The position numbers and the translations under genes were made by a program. DNA of 64,000 nucleotides, from NCBI GenBank assembly GCA_964461025.1, contig CAYWSE010000004.1, positions 16,673 to 80,672 on the forward strand, in the 5' to 3' direction. Below are positions 51,084-59,238 of the stretch, piece by piece. The notes beneath the pieces are model-generated. The model was not told the origin of the DNA. It saw nothing but the letters and a program-made list of their open reading frames with translations, and did not search any database. The stretch comes from JAHBVL01 sp964461025 (GTDB taxonomy: Bacteria; Chloroflexota; Chloroflexia; Thermomicrobiales; UBA6265). Positions within the stretch are counted from its first letter, which is position 1, and every line of letters begins with the position of its first letter.

Positions 51084-52796
51084 CTATGTGGGGCAACGCG
51101 ACGTTGCTTCATCCGACCAATTCTCGGCGGGTTTGATGGCATAAACGAGGACCCCGTTCGGTCCCCGGAACTCCTCTTTCGAAGCGCCAACGATGATTGT
51201 CTTGAAATCACCATAGAATGCCCAGGTTGAATAGAGGCGGCCAACGTCGACGATGACCCATCCATTTCCAGCATGCTCCAGGAGTGTGGAACAGAGTCCT
51301 TGTACCGATGTGACCGATGGAAGACCAAGCCAGTAGTCTCCCGCTTCGCCATCGGCATTGATCCGAACGTAGCGGGCGACTCGATTGCTCTCGTCGGGAC
51401 CACCCAGAAAGATCAAATCATCACGATGCTCGGAGAACCAGAAGTACGTCGACGGTGGCATCGCGGTGATAACCGCCTGGCCTTCGACATGCCGTTGTGA
51501 TGTCCATTCCGTGGCCTGCCAGTAGTCTGGCGAGGCTCCAGGGAAATCGATTCGCCAGTTGGCGGCGGTGCTCGTTTGGAGAAGAGCCGGAACGACAAGT
51601 ATCAGCACGATTCCCGACTGGACGAGTCGCATGGTCAGCGCAGAGCGATCGTTCGCCAGCCGCCAGAGTAACCAGACCGCGAAACTGATGAGCACGTATC
51701 CCAATGGAAGGATCTGCGTGAGGTAGCGGGGTTCAAAATCGGAAACTACCAGCAATGTCACCGCCACAATAACGAACCAGTGCACAAACGCCACTATACC
51801 CACGGCCTCTGCTTTCCATCGCTCGGTGAACAGGTGGGAGCTGAGCACCGCAAACAAGACCACACCGCTGGCTAGGGCGATCAGGCTCGGCATGACCGCG
51901 AATAGCGATCCCTTCGCGAAGTTGTCCGTCCACAGTGTCCATCTGAGGTCTGGTGAACCGCTTGATTTGAGAAAACCGAACAGGTGACCGCCGATAATCG
52001 AACGCCCCAATGCCCCTTCTCCCGTTCCACTGCCACCATTCACTCGGCTCAAGAAGACAAAGGCGAGCGGAGGCAGCATTGACAGGAGACCGGCAATCAG
52101 AATGGATCGGTGGGTAGTGAGCAGGGCGCTCTTCCACACGATGATTGCAGAAACAATCAGGGGTGGATAGCAGAGCAGAAACCCGATGTGCGTGAAGACG
52201 CCGAGCGTGGCAAGCACGGGTATCCAGACGACGACGCGTCCTATCGGCAGACGCGCATCCGGCCCTTCCCTGAGCAGCAGAGTGAACAGCAGCATGAACG
52301 CAACGACGCCCGAGGCGAGCATTCCGTATGGCCGGATTGTCACGCTCCAGAAGATGAGGTTGGGATCGCAGGCAACGAGGAATCCCGCGAAGAGCGCCAA
52401 ATATGGGGATTCCGCTACGTAGTTGACGAGAATCATCGTCAACGGGATTACGGAAACTGCGAAGCACAGGTAGAGCAACCGGGAAGCATGCAGGAGCTGG
52501 GAGTCATCGAAAAACCAGCTGAGTGGCGCGGCGGCGTACGAAAAAACGGCTCCCGGCAGATAGAGGAGTCCCGATGGAAATCGTGGGTAACCGACTTCGG
52601 CGACTCGCTTGACGGCGAGGAGTGAGGCGGGCTCGTCGATGTGACCGATCACCTGTTTCAGCGTGAGCAGGCGCAGGATCAGACCTAAGAGCGTTGTGGC
52701 AGTGACTGTGAGCGCAAAGACCGCACTCCGGGAAAGCCGGTTGCCGACCACCATGCTGGGCACTGTTTGTGGAATGGCGCTTTCTTGCACGGTCAC
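51084..52796 (-). CDS. Multi-span GT-C (PMT/ArnT-like) glycosyltransferase
   Basis: 570 residues with about 11 membrane helices. The N-terminal helix is followed by a loop containing IGHIDEPASLLAVK, which carries the acidic pair used by GT-C enzymes. Helices continue to about residue 420, and a ~150-residue soluble C-terminal domain begins near WRIDFPGASPDYWQATEWTSQRHVEGQAVI. It probably transfers a sugar from a polyprenyl carrier to a lipid or protein. Start at GTG 52796; several GTGs nearby make this uncertain. Confidence 0.82.
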   Translation of the reverse strand: MTVQESAIPQTVPSMVVGNRLSRSAVFALTVTATTLLGLILRLLTLKQVIGHIDEPASLLAVKRVAEVGYPRFPSGLLYLPGAVFSYAAAPLSWFFDDSQLLHASRLLYLCFAVSVIPLTMILVNYVAESPYLALFAGFLVACDPNLIFWSVTIRPYGMLASGVVAFMLLFTLLLREGPDARLPIGRVVVWIPVLATLGVFTHIGFLLCYPPLIVSAIIVWKSALLTTHRSILIAGLLSMLPPLAFVFLSRVNGGSGTGEGALGRSIIGGHLFGFLKSSGSPDLRWTLWTDNFAKGSLFAVMPSLIALASGVVLFAVLSSHLFTERWKAEAVGIVAFVHWFVIVAVTLLVVSDFEPRYLTQILPLGYVLISFAVWLLWRLANDRSALTMRLVQSGIVLILVVPALLQTSTAANWRIDFPGASPDYWQATEWTSQRHVEGQAVITAMPPSTYFWFSEHRDDLIFLGGPDESNRVARYVRINADGEAGDYWLGLPSVTSVQGLCSTLLEHAGNGWVIVDVGRLYSTWAFYGDFKTIIVGASKEEFRGPNGVLVYAIKPAENWSDEATSRCPT

Positions 52797-52939
52797 CCAA
52801 CCCCGATATCATCCCAATCAGGCGTTGCATCAGCCTGCGGTGGTGATGCTGGTCATTATCGGGCAGGAGCGCAAGCATTGGCCCTCTCGTAGAGCGATTC
52901 GATGCATCGCGATTTACGTCGGCAGCTCAAGGGCGAGCA

Positions 52940-52966
52940 TTCCGCTGCGGCGGGAGATTCTTCGAC
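52940..52966. repeat. Dispersed repeat family 2, copy B
   Basis: Twenty-seven bases identical to 36846-36872, followed here by CACTCCGCTTACGCTCCGTT and CAGAATGACGG. The downstream part is a typical purine-poor, CTCCG-rich intergenic element. Confidence 0.75.
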
Positions 52967-53082
52967 TTCACTCCGCTTACGCTCCGTTCCGCTCAGAATG
53001 ACGGTGCTTTTTCTACTGCGTTGGTGCTGAGGGCCGTCGTGCTGACGGCAGTGGAAACACCATACGCTCGCTCCGACGAGAA

Positions 53083-53100
53083 GTCGCCATAAATGGCGAC
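53083..53100. repeat. REP-like palindrome, single unit
   Basis: GTCGCCAT-AA-ATGGCGAC is identical to the start of unit 1 of the tandem array at 31095, and the following GCTACGG is shared with it too. Farther on, GTCGCCGACATGGTGACGGC near 53169 looks like a degenerate second unit. Confidence 0.75.
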
Positions 53101-53224
53101 GCTACGGATTTTGCTGCGACACGATGGCGACCCTGCAGGTTGCCTTCATGGCACGATGGCACCGGTCGCCGACATGGTGACGGCATGAATAGCGGTATGT
53201 CGCGGTGGATCCTCCGGGCGAAAA

Positions 53225-54415
53225 CTATGAGGTCTCGACGGGTTCGGCGGTTTTCGCCTGTTTGGCGGATTTCCTGGCGTTCTTGCGGATGAAGTCCTCG
53301 GTTTTGTCGCGAGCGATGTCGTCTGGATATTGCTCGGGCGGGGATTTCATGAAGTAGGACGACGGGGCCAGGAGGCTGCCGCCGATGCCGTTGTCCATGG
53401 CCAGCTTGGCGCAGCGGACGGCATCGATGACGACGCCGGCGGAGTTCGGCGAATCCCAGACTTCCAGCTTGAGATCGATGTTGAGGGGGACGTCGCCGAA
53501 GGTGGTTCCTTCGAGGCGGATGTGCGCCCATTTTCGGTCCTGGAGCCAGGGGACGTAGTCGGAGGGGCCGACGTGGACATCGTCGGCCTTGATCTCGTAG
53601 GGGATCTGGGAGGTGACGGCGTTGGTTTTGGAGACCTTCTTGGAATCGAGGCGTTCGCGCTCGAGCATGTTCAGGAAGTCGGTGTTGCCACCGAAGTTGA
53701 GCTGGTAGGTGCGGTCGATGCGGACACCGCGATCGCGGAAGAGATTGGTGAGGACGCGGTGGGTGATGGTGGCGCCGACCTGGCTCTTGATGTCGTCGCC
53801 GATGATGGGGACGCCGCGTTCTTCGAAGCGTTTCTGCCAGTAGGGTTCCTTGGCGATGAAGACGGGGATGCAGTTGACGAATCCGCAGCCGGCTTCGAGG
53901 ACCTGCTCGACGTACCACTTGGTGGCCATTTCAGAACCGACCGGGAGGTAGGAGATGACGACATCGGTTTTGGTGTCGCGGAGGATTTTGACGATGTCGG
54001 CGGTTTCGCCGGGAGCCTTGGTGATGACCTCGGAGAGGTATTTGCCGAGACCGTCGTGGGTCATGCCGCGGTGGACCGGGATGCCGAGATTGGGAACGTC
54101 TGCAAACTTGTAGCGCTTGTTCGGTCCGGAGAAGATGGCTTCGGAGAGGTCCTTGCCGACCTTGGTGATGTCGATGTCGAAGGCGGCGGAGAACTCGATA
54201 TCGCTGATGTGATAGCCGCCGAGATTGACATGCATGAGTCCGGGGACGAATTCGTCCTCGGGTGCGTTTTTGTAGTACTCGACGCCCTGGACGAGGGAGG
54301 ACGCGCAGTTGCCGACGCCGATGATGGCGACGCGGACCTTGCCGTCGGCGTGGGTGGAGTGGCCGTTCGTGGTGTTGCCATTGGACGAATGACCGTTCGC
54401 GACCTTCTTTGCCAT
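53225..54415 (-). CDS. ino1: Myo-inositol-1-phosphate synthase, short (actinobacterial-type) form
   Basis: 396 residues from ATG 54415, with GAGG 6 bases upstream. After a Ser/Asn/Gly/His-rich leader of about 25 residues comes the NAD motif VAIIGVGNCASSLVQGVEYY. Family blocks follow: VPGLMHVNLGGYHISDIEF, VISYLPVGSEMATKWYVEQVLEAGCGFVNCIPVFIA, and VPIIGDDIKSQVGATITHRVL with the catalytic Lys. NLDLKLEVWDSPNSAGVVIDAVR completes the C-terminal part. It isomerises glucose 6-phosphate to inositol 1-phosphate for inositol lipids or thiols. The upstream 200 codons in the same frame lie in repeat sequence and are not coding. Confidence 0.95.
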   Translation of the reverse strand: MAKKVANGHSSNGNTTNGHSTHADGKVRVAIIGVGNCASSLVQGVEYYKNAPEDEFVPGLMHVNLGGYHISDIEFSAAFDIDITKVGKDLSEAIFSGPNKRYKFADVPNLGIPVHRGMTHDGLGKYLSEVITKAPGETADIVKILRDTKTDVVISYLPVGSEMATKWYVEQVLEAGCGFVNCIPVFIAKEPYWQKRFEERGVPIIGDDIKSQVGATITHRVLTNLFRDRGVRIDRTYQLNFGGNTDFLNMLERERLDSKKVSKTNAVTSQIPYEIKADDVHVGPSDYVPWLQDRKWAHIRLEGTTFGDVPLNIDLKLEVWDSPNSAGVVIDAVRCAKLAMDNGIGGSLLAPSSYFMKSPPEQYPDDIARDKTEDFIRKNARKSAKQAKTAEPVETS

Positions 54416-54503
54416 TGTGACCTCACTGTGTAAAAAACTTCCCCAATCAACCTGATCTAAGTGTACAGGGTGCTGGGGCGGGAAGATGGGGGGACGGAGA
54501 GAC

Positions 54504-54545
54504 GGGCAATGGGCAATAGGCAATAGGCAATAGGCAATAGGCAAT
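54504..54545. repeat. Heptamer tandem repeat (R)GGCAAT x6
   Basis: Two GGGCAAT followed by four AGGCAAT units run without interruption. A related array of GGGCACT lies at 55873-55921, on the far side of the next gene. Confidence 0.85.
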
Positions 54546-54636
54546 AGCAGGATAGTCGGTTGTCGGGTGCCGACTATGGGCTGCATTGGTGTTTCAAGGG
54601 GCTTTCGGCCCTGCGGATACGGCGGGATCGACGGTG

Positions 54637-54699
54637 CGAAGCAGGCAGCTGGCAGCGGGCAGCATCCTGGGTACTGCCTGCTGCGTGCTGCCTGCTTCG
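54637..54699. repeat. Long imperfect hairpin, 26-bp stem
   Basis: Arms 54637-54662 and 54674-54699 pair over 26 positions with two mismatches and one G-U, around an 11-base loop. The arms are internally repetitive (GGCAG/CTGCC steps). No T-run follows in either direction. It may be a mobile or REP-type element, or a strong transcriptional barrier in front of ino1 or the plus-strand gene. Confidence 0.7.
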
Positions 54700-54914
54700 T
54701 TCGGATCCTGGAGAGCGCCGAGTTTGGATGACGTGTGACCAGCACGGGTAGGAGTAATCGCTGCGCCGTCCGCCGACCTGACCGCGGGGATCGTGTGGTA
54801 TGGTAATAGAACATGTGTGCTTGTTTGTCAAGGGGAGGATTGGGCAAAAGGCAAAAGGAGTATTGGCGAAGGGGGTGGCGGGCACTGGGCACGAGTCCTA
54901 CCCCAATCCCCCGA

Positions 54915-54944
54915 CCCCTTGCCCCTCTGCGGAGGGGTAAGGGG
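54915..54944. other. 13-bp stem-loop upstream of an unrecognised gene
   Basis: CCCCTTGCCCCTC and GAGGGGTAAGGGG form a 13-bp stem (one G-U) with loop TGCG, 35 bases before the ATG at 54980. It could be part of the leader of that gene or one member of a dispersed intergenic hairpin family. Confidence 0.6.
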
Positions 54945-54979
54945 AGAAAGCAGGTGAGGCGTTGGCGAGGCGGTTTCGG

Positions 54980-55870
54980 ATGTGTGTGGTGGAGGGGTGC
55001 GAGCGGCGGTCGCAGCTGGGGCAGCTGGTGTGCAAGGACCATGAGGGCACGGAGCTGGGCTTTGCGACATCGCGCCAGGTGGTGAAGCTGGAGCGGGAGA
55101 TTCGGTCGCTGGCGGAGGCTGACTCGGAGGAGGAGCGACGGTTGGCGGCGAACCGGTTTCAGCGGCGGGTGGAGCGAGGTGATTTCGCGGCGATTTTTTC
55201 CGGGAAGTTCCAGGAGTTGCTGGAACGGGGTTCGGAGCGGGGTCTCGAACATGTGGCGGGTGCGCTGCAGGTGGCGATTGTCCGACTATTAATGGAAGAA
55301 CGGGACCCGGCGAAGATGGCGACGGCTCTGGCGAAGGTGGCGCATGCGCTTTCGAGTGTGAAGCGGACCGAGGAGAAGCTGGAGCGTGAACAGGACGTTT
55401 TCAGCGAGAAATTCGAGATGGCCTGGAAGCTGTATGGCCCTCCGAAGCGTTACCGGCTGAAGCAGGACGCGGACGGTGAGGAGTATCTGGAGAAGATCGA
55501 ACAGGGCAAAGGCGGTGGGGCGGCGGGAGAAAGCGATCAGCCGATCGAGGCGAAGTGGACGGAGATGGGGAAGGAGATGGACGCGGCGTACCAGCGCTAT
55601 GAGGAGAGGATACGGGAGTCGCCGCCGTCGACCCCTGAAGCGATCCGGGAGGGGATCGCTGCGTCGGCCGTGACGCCGTATTTTCCATCTGACGATGGTT
55701 GGGTCGATGCGTGGGAAGGAGAGGAGGGCGCCGAAGCAGGAAGCGCGGTGGAGGAGGAAGGCGGGCATTCCGACGAGCAGCGGAGGCGGGAGGCTCAGTG
55801 GCGGGAAGAGTATGCGCGGCGGAAGTTGTGGGCTGGGGCACTGGAGGAAGGGGCGCCGCGACGGGGGTAG
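54980..55870 (+). CDS. Unrecognised protein with N-terminal Cys/His cluster
   Basis: About 296 residues from ATG 54980 (GAGG 9 bases upstream); a TTG at 54962 is an alternative. The N-terminus, CVVEGCERRSQLGQLVCKDHE, has a C-x4-C-x10-C-x2-H spacing that suggests a small zinc-binding motif. The rest is highly charged and helical, with predicted coiled-coil character (RQVVKLEREIRSLAEADSEEERRLAANR), and a Glu/Arg-rich, low-complexity end. I recognise no family. Codon use is more G-rich than neighbours, and repeats flank it on both sides, so it could be a mobile or recently acquired gene. Confidence 0.6.
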   Translation: MCVVEGCERRSQLGQLVCKDHEGTELGFATSRQVVKLEREIRSLAEADSEEERRLAANRFQRRVERGDFAAIFSGKFQELLERGSERGLEHVAGALQVAIVRLLMEERDPAKMATALAKVAHALSSVKRTEEKLEREQDVFSEKFEMAWKLYGPPKRYRLKQDADGEEYLEKIEQGKGGGAAGESDQPIEAKWTEMGKEMDAAYQRYEERIRESPPSTPEAIREGIAASAVTPYFPSDDGWVDAWEGEEGAEAGSAVEEEGGHSDEQRRREAQWREEYARRKLWAGALEEGAPRRG

Positions 55871-55872
55871 GG

Positions 55873-55921
55873 GGGCACTGGGCACTGGGCACTGGGCACT
55901 GGGCACTGGGCACTGGGAACT
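55873..55921. repeat. Heptamer tandem repeat GGGCACT x6 plus GGGAACT
   Basis: Six perfect GGGCACT units and one GGGAACT follow directly after the stop of the preceding gene. The unit differs from that at 54504-54545 by one or two bases, and GGGCACTGGGCAC also occurs near 54880. Confidence 0.9.
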
Positions 55922-56319
55922 GGGCGATTATGTCTCCTTAGAGACTCCTGCTCGTGCTCCTTTCGCTCTGGATTGGGGCGTCTTCTCTGCGTACGAACGC
56001 ACTCCTCCGGACCTCAGTTCTCCCGAGGCGCGCCTCGACTCCGAAGGTGAGTCTCCCTCTGCGAAAGGGAAGGAGGAGGGCCGTCACGGGAGCCGTCTGG
56101 CTCGATGCGCCGTGGTGTTGAGGGCGAGACGGCGCATTGGGCGAGAGGGTCGGCCGGCCCGCCGGGCACTGAAGATGCCCGGCTCACGGGTGCGAAGCCC
56201 GCTGGAAGCGGGCTGGGGGATGTAGTCCGAACATGGTGCCAGGGTTCTTCCACCAAGGTCCTCTTTGGGGACTGCAGCCGATTAGGGTGCATTCTCGGGC
56301 AGCCGCTAGACAGACGGCA

Positions 56320-56376
56320 TTCAATGTAAATGAGGAAGGAATTCTTCAGTTTAATGTCAATGATGAAGGTACTCTT
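56320..56376. repeat. Imperfect 27-bp direct repeat, candidate regulator site
   Basis: Two 27-base copies (56320-56346 and 56350-56376), 30 bases apart, agree at 22 of 27 positions; each runs TT(C/T)AATGT(A/C)AATGA and ends in CTT. A period of 30 bases is about three helical turns, so tandem binding of a regulator is plausible. They stand immediately before the candidate promoter at 56375. Confidence 0.6.
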
Positions 56377-56403
56377 GTATGGTAATCATCGTTGTGATAC
56401 GAT
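56375..56403 (+). promoter_or_regulatory. Candidate promoter upstream of the cas operon
   Basis: TTGTAT (56375-56380), a 17-base spacer and TACGAT (56398-56403) form a moderate sigma-70 promoter. The distance to cas3 is about 590 bases, so it may drive a lost upstream gene instead. Confidence 0.35.
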
Positions 56404-56994
56404 GTTTTCACACCATGCCGGAAGCAAAAGTGTGCGAGAGAAGGACAGTGGCGATCTCGTTACGAAATCGACGGTCGGAAGAGCGAATCGGTTATCGATC
56501 GATTGAAGTGTCGCTGCCTATGAAGCTGTTGTCCTATCGCAGCCTCGCGTGGTGGGCGACTCCGAGCGTTGGGGAAACCGCACCCGTTAAGGGCAACGAA
56601 TGTGATGGCCCACGGGGCGGAGTCGAACAGAGAACGCGCGCATCGCCGAGGAAGGCCATTTGCGGGTCATCGGAGTCGACGATTCAGAGTAAAGGCGCCG
56701 CATCGTCTGGTCGACTTCATGCGCACGCACTGCTATCGCCAGGCGCATCCAGCGACGAGACTGGATGAGGATTGAAGCAAGGTAAACGATGATGGGACTC
56801 TTTGAATGAGTTCCCGGTGGCCAGTCGGTGGCATGGTCCGCTGAAGGAGCACCTTGTTTGGACCAGGCGAACGCCGCCTAAACGAAGTACGGTGCCAGGT
56901 GCCCAGCGACGAGAATTCGATTAGCGTTAGCCAAGAACATATGTACTATTTGAATGAGCCAGAATCACTTTGTCTGTGGGGAAGGGAGAGCCTG

Positions 56995-57084
56995 ATGCTG
57001 TTCGCGCACACGCCAAACGACGACGGGACTTGGCATCCGCTGGCTGACCACCTGTCGGAAGTTGCCCGGCTGGCGAGAGAGTAA
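56995..57084 (+). pseudogene. cas3: N-terminal fragment of cas3, ended by in-frame TAA
   Basis: ATG 56995 has GGGAG upstream and begins MLFAHTPNDDGTWHPLADHL, the start of a type I-C Cas3 HD domain (His at residue 19). After SEVARLARE a TAA at 57082-57084 interrupts the frame. The same frame resumes with AEKFGGGDLAEWLGWWHDAGK, the next part of the HD domain, with no shift. Hence a single codon (AAA, GAA or CAA type) appears to have become TAA, or it is a base-calling error. Without this segment the HD domain lacks its first metal-binding His. Confidence 0.75.
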
Positions 57085-57108
57085 GCGGAGAAGTTTGGCG
57101 GAGGCGAT

Positions 57109-59226
57109 TTGGCCGAGTGGCTGGGATGGTGGCACGACGCTGGCAAGGCCCATCCATTGTTCCAAGAGTACCTGCAGAAGTGCTACCTCGAACCGAAGAA
57201 GAGGCACACAACTGTCGACCACAAGGGTGCGGGAACGCAGGTTGCGGCCGGTCAGAATGATTTACTGGGGTTCATCGTACACGGTCATCACGGAGGGCTG
57301 CCGAATCGAGAGAAGCTCATCGGGCGCTTCAACGATCTGAAAAGCGGAGAACCGGGCACATGTGCGCGGGACGTGCTCGCGATGCCGGAGCTCGCAGCAC
57401 TCGTCAAAGCTCCGGCCGACCCGCCGACTGCACTTCCCGCATGGGTCGCAGCGAATGACATCTTTGCGGCAGAGATGTTCGTCCGATTGCTCTTCTCATC
57501 GCTCGTCGATGCGGACCACCTCGATGCCGAGCGTCACCGCAATCCCAGGGACTTTGTGCTGAGGACCCCACCCGTTTCGCTGAAGGAGCTCCTGGACAAG
57601 CTCATTGCCGATCAACAGCAATTTGCTGGTTCAGAGAGTCACGATGTGCTGGGACAGCTTCGGTGGGAGGTCTATCAGCACTGCCTGCAAAGGGCAACCG
57701 AGCGCACGGGGTTCTTTCGCCTAACGGCGCCGACCGGAGCAGGCAAGACACGCTCAATCATGGCGTTTGCCCTCGCCCATGCGATCGAACATCACCTGGA
57801 TCGCGTGGTCGTGGTCTCTCCTTATCTCACAATCACCGATCAGACGGCGGATGTCTATCGTGGGATCTTTGGGGACGGAGTCATTCTTGAGCATCACTCC
57901 GATGCCGGACGAAACGATGACCCGGAGGGCACACAGAGTTCTGATGCTGAGTGGCGGCGACTTACCAGCCAGACCTGGGATGCTTCGATCGTTGTAACTA
58001 CATCGGTCCAGATCTTCGAATCACTGTTTTCCAACCGACCGAGCGCCTGCCGGAAGCTCCACCGCCTCGCCAACAGCGTCCTGATTTTCGACGAGCCGCA
58101 GACCATTCCCACTCCTCTGCTGGAACCAATATGCGATGCGCTCAGAGTGTTAGCCAGCGGCTTCGGCAGCAGCGTTGTCATGTGCACAGCAACACAGCCG
58201 GCACTTGAACATGTGCCCGCGCTGCGCGACCTGCCTCCGGCGATCGAGCTGGCTCCCGATCCGGCCAAGCTCTTCTCGGCACTCAAGCGCGTCGATTATC
58301 ACTGGCCGGCCCCCGGCCAAGAACAATCCTGGGCTGAGATCGCTTACGAGCTCGATGAACACCGGCAAGCCATGGTGGTGGTGAATACGAGGGCCGACGC
58401 TCTGGAACTGCTTGACGCAACTGGCAGTCAGGCGCTGCACCTGTCGACCTACCTCTGCGGCGCCCATCGGCGCGAAGTACTGACTGAAGTGCGCAGACGT
58501 CTCAAAGAGGATGAGCCGTGTCTGCTCATCAGCACTCAGGTGGTCGAAGCCGGTGTCGATATTGATTTTCCGGTTGTCTATCGGGCACTCGGACCACTCG
58601 ATCGGATCGTACAGGCAGCTGGCCGGTGCAACCGCGAGGGAACACGCGAACGCGGCCAGATGGTGGTCTTCGAGCCTGCGGACGGCAAACTGCCCAAAGG
58701 CTCCTACTTCACCGCCACCGACACAACACGCTCGTTGTTGAGCCGCGGCCCCCTCGATCCAAACGATCCTGGGATGTTCTCCACCTACTTTCAACTTGTT
58801 TATCAAGCGGCCGATCTGGACGTCAAGCATGTTCAGCCTGCCCGACGTGAGCTTCAGTTTGAGGATGTCGCCGATCGCTTTGAGATGATCGAGGGAGGTT
58901 CTGAATCCGTGATCGTGCGGTATGGCGGGATGCAGTTCGGACCTGCGGATCCATCGGTGATCAACGGTACTGTGGTCGATGACCTGCTCCTGGAACTGAA
59001 CGCTGCAATCCGATTCGGCAGCGGAAGGCTCCCGCGCCAATTGCTCATGCGTTTGCAGCCCTATATCGTTTCCGTACCGAAATACACTCTGGCGCGCCTG
59101 AAAGAAAAACCTGCGTGTCGCCAGTTAGCTGACGGACTTTGGATCTTCGAAGCTCCCTACGGAGCCATACGGGGAATAGGAGGTGCGATTGACGGGCATT
59201 ACGAAGCGAACGTATTGATGGCGTGA
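57109..59226 (+). CDS. cas3: Cas3 helicase-nuclease (type I-C), body after the stop
   Basis: 705 residues if translation restarts at TTG 57109, for which GGAGG stands only 4 bases upstream. HD residues seen are WWHDAGK, VDHKGAGTQVA and IVHGHHGGLP. Helicase motifs are LTAPTGAGKTRSIM (about codon 242 counted from 56995), VLIFDEPQT (Walker B), MCTATQP (III), HLSTYLCGAHRR, and ISTQVVEAGVDIDFPVVYRALGPLDRIVQAAGRCNREG (V-VI). Cas3 unwinds and cuts DNA recruited by Cascade. Downstream cas5c follows after 12 bp, so the operon otherwise looks intact. Confidence 0.92.
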   Translation: MAEWLGWWHDAGKAHPLFQEYLQKCYLEPKKRHTTVDHKGAGTQVAAGQNDLLGFIVHGHHGGLPNREKLIGRFNDLKSGEPGTCARDVLAMPELAALVKAPADPPTALPAWVAANDIFAAEMFVRLLFSSLVDADHLDAERHRNPRDFVLRTPPVSLKELLDKLIADQQQFAGSESHDVLGQLRWEVYQHCLQRATERTGFFRLTAPTGAGKTRSIMAFALAHAIEHHLDRVVVVSPYLTITDQTADVYRGIFGDGVILEHHSDAGRNDDPEGTQSSDAEWRRLTSQTWDASIVVTTSVQIFESLFSNRPSACRKLHRLANSVLIFDEPQTIPTPLLEPICDALRVLASGFGSSVVMCTATQPALEHVPALRDLPPAIELAPDPAKLFSALKRVDYHWPAPGQEQSWAEIAYELDEHRQAMVVVNTRADALELLDATGSQALHLSTYLCGAHRREVLTEVRRRLKEDEPCLLISTQVVEAGVDIDFPVVYRALGPLDRIVQAAGRCNREGTRERGQMVVFEPADGKLPKGSYFTATDTTRSLLSRGPLDPNDPGMFSTYFQLVYQAADLDVKHVQPARRELQFEDVADRFEMIEGGSESVIVRYGGMQFGPADPSVINGTVVDDLLLELNAAIRFGSGRLPRQLLMRLQPYIVSVPKYTLARLKEKPACRQLADGLWIFEAPYGAIRGIGGAIDGHYEANVLMA

Positions 59227-59238
59227 AGGGAGGCAACG

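Larger units (their letters stand above)
52797..53224. other. Repeat-bearing spacer
   Basis: 428 bp between two minus-strand genes. It contains copy B of repeat family 2 (52940-52966) and a degenerate REP-like stretch (53083-53180 region) related to the array at 31095. No gene is supported here. Confidence 0.65.
54416..54979. other. Long repeat-rich divergent spacer
   Basis: 564 bp between ino1 and an unrecognised plus-strand gene. It holds a heptamer array (54504-54545), a 26-bp stem hairpin (54637-54699), a 13-bp stem hairpin (54915-54944) and two GGCAAAA heptamers near 54843. No gene is supported; apparent frames are created by the repeats. Confidence 0.65.
55922..56994. other. Region upstream of the cas operon
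   Basis: About 1.1 kb before cas3. From 55922 to 56300 it is GC-rich with intergenic-repeat character, and small frames here do not look like proteins. From 56300 to 56420 it is AT-richer and holds a direct repeat and a possible promoter. From 56420 to 56990 there are fragments of frames (for example ending RVIGVDDSE then stop near 56700) that may be relics of a gene, but I could not assign them. No CRISPR repeats are present. Confidence 0.55.

Noticed and set aside
53330..54433. 367-residue plus-strand open frame
   Set aside because: Antisense to inositol-phosphate synthase; composed almost entirely of Asp, Gly, Val, Glu, a typical shadow frame in high-GC DNA.
54416..55252. Upstream extension of the ino1 frame
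   Set aside because: The extension runs through heptamer repeats and hairpins and encodes Pro/Leu/Arg-rich junk; the true start at 54415 has a ribosome binding site.
55873..55921. Possible CRISPR array from regularly repeated sequence
   Set aside because: The unit is only 7 bases with no spacers; it is a simple tandem repeat.
56014..56292. 92-residue minus-strand open frame before the cas operon
   Set aside because: Pro/Ser/Arg-rich, no ribosome binding site, and it lies in GC-rich intergenic-repeat sequence.
56767..56778. GAGGATTGAAGC, similar to the end of type I-C CRISPR repeats
   Set aside because: It occurs once, with no second copy at CRISPR spacing and no palindromic repeat body, so it is not an array.
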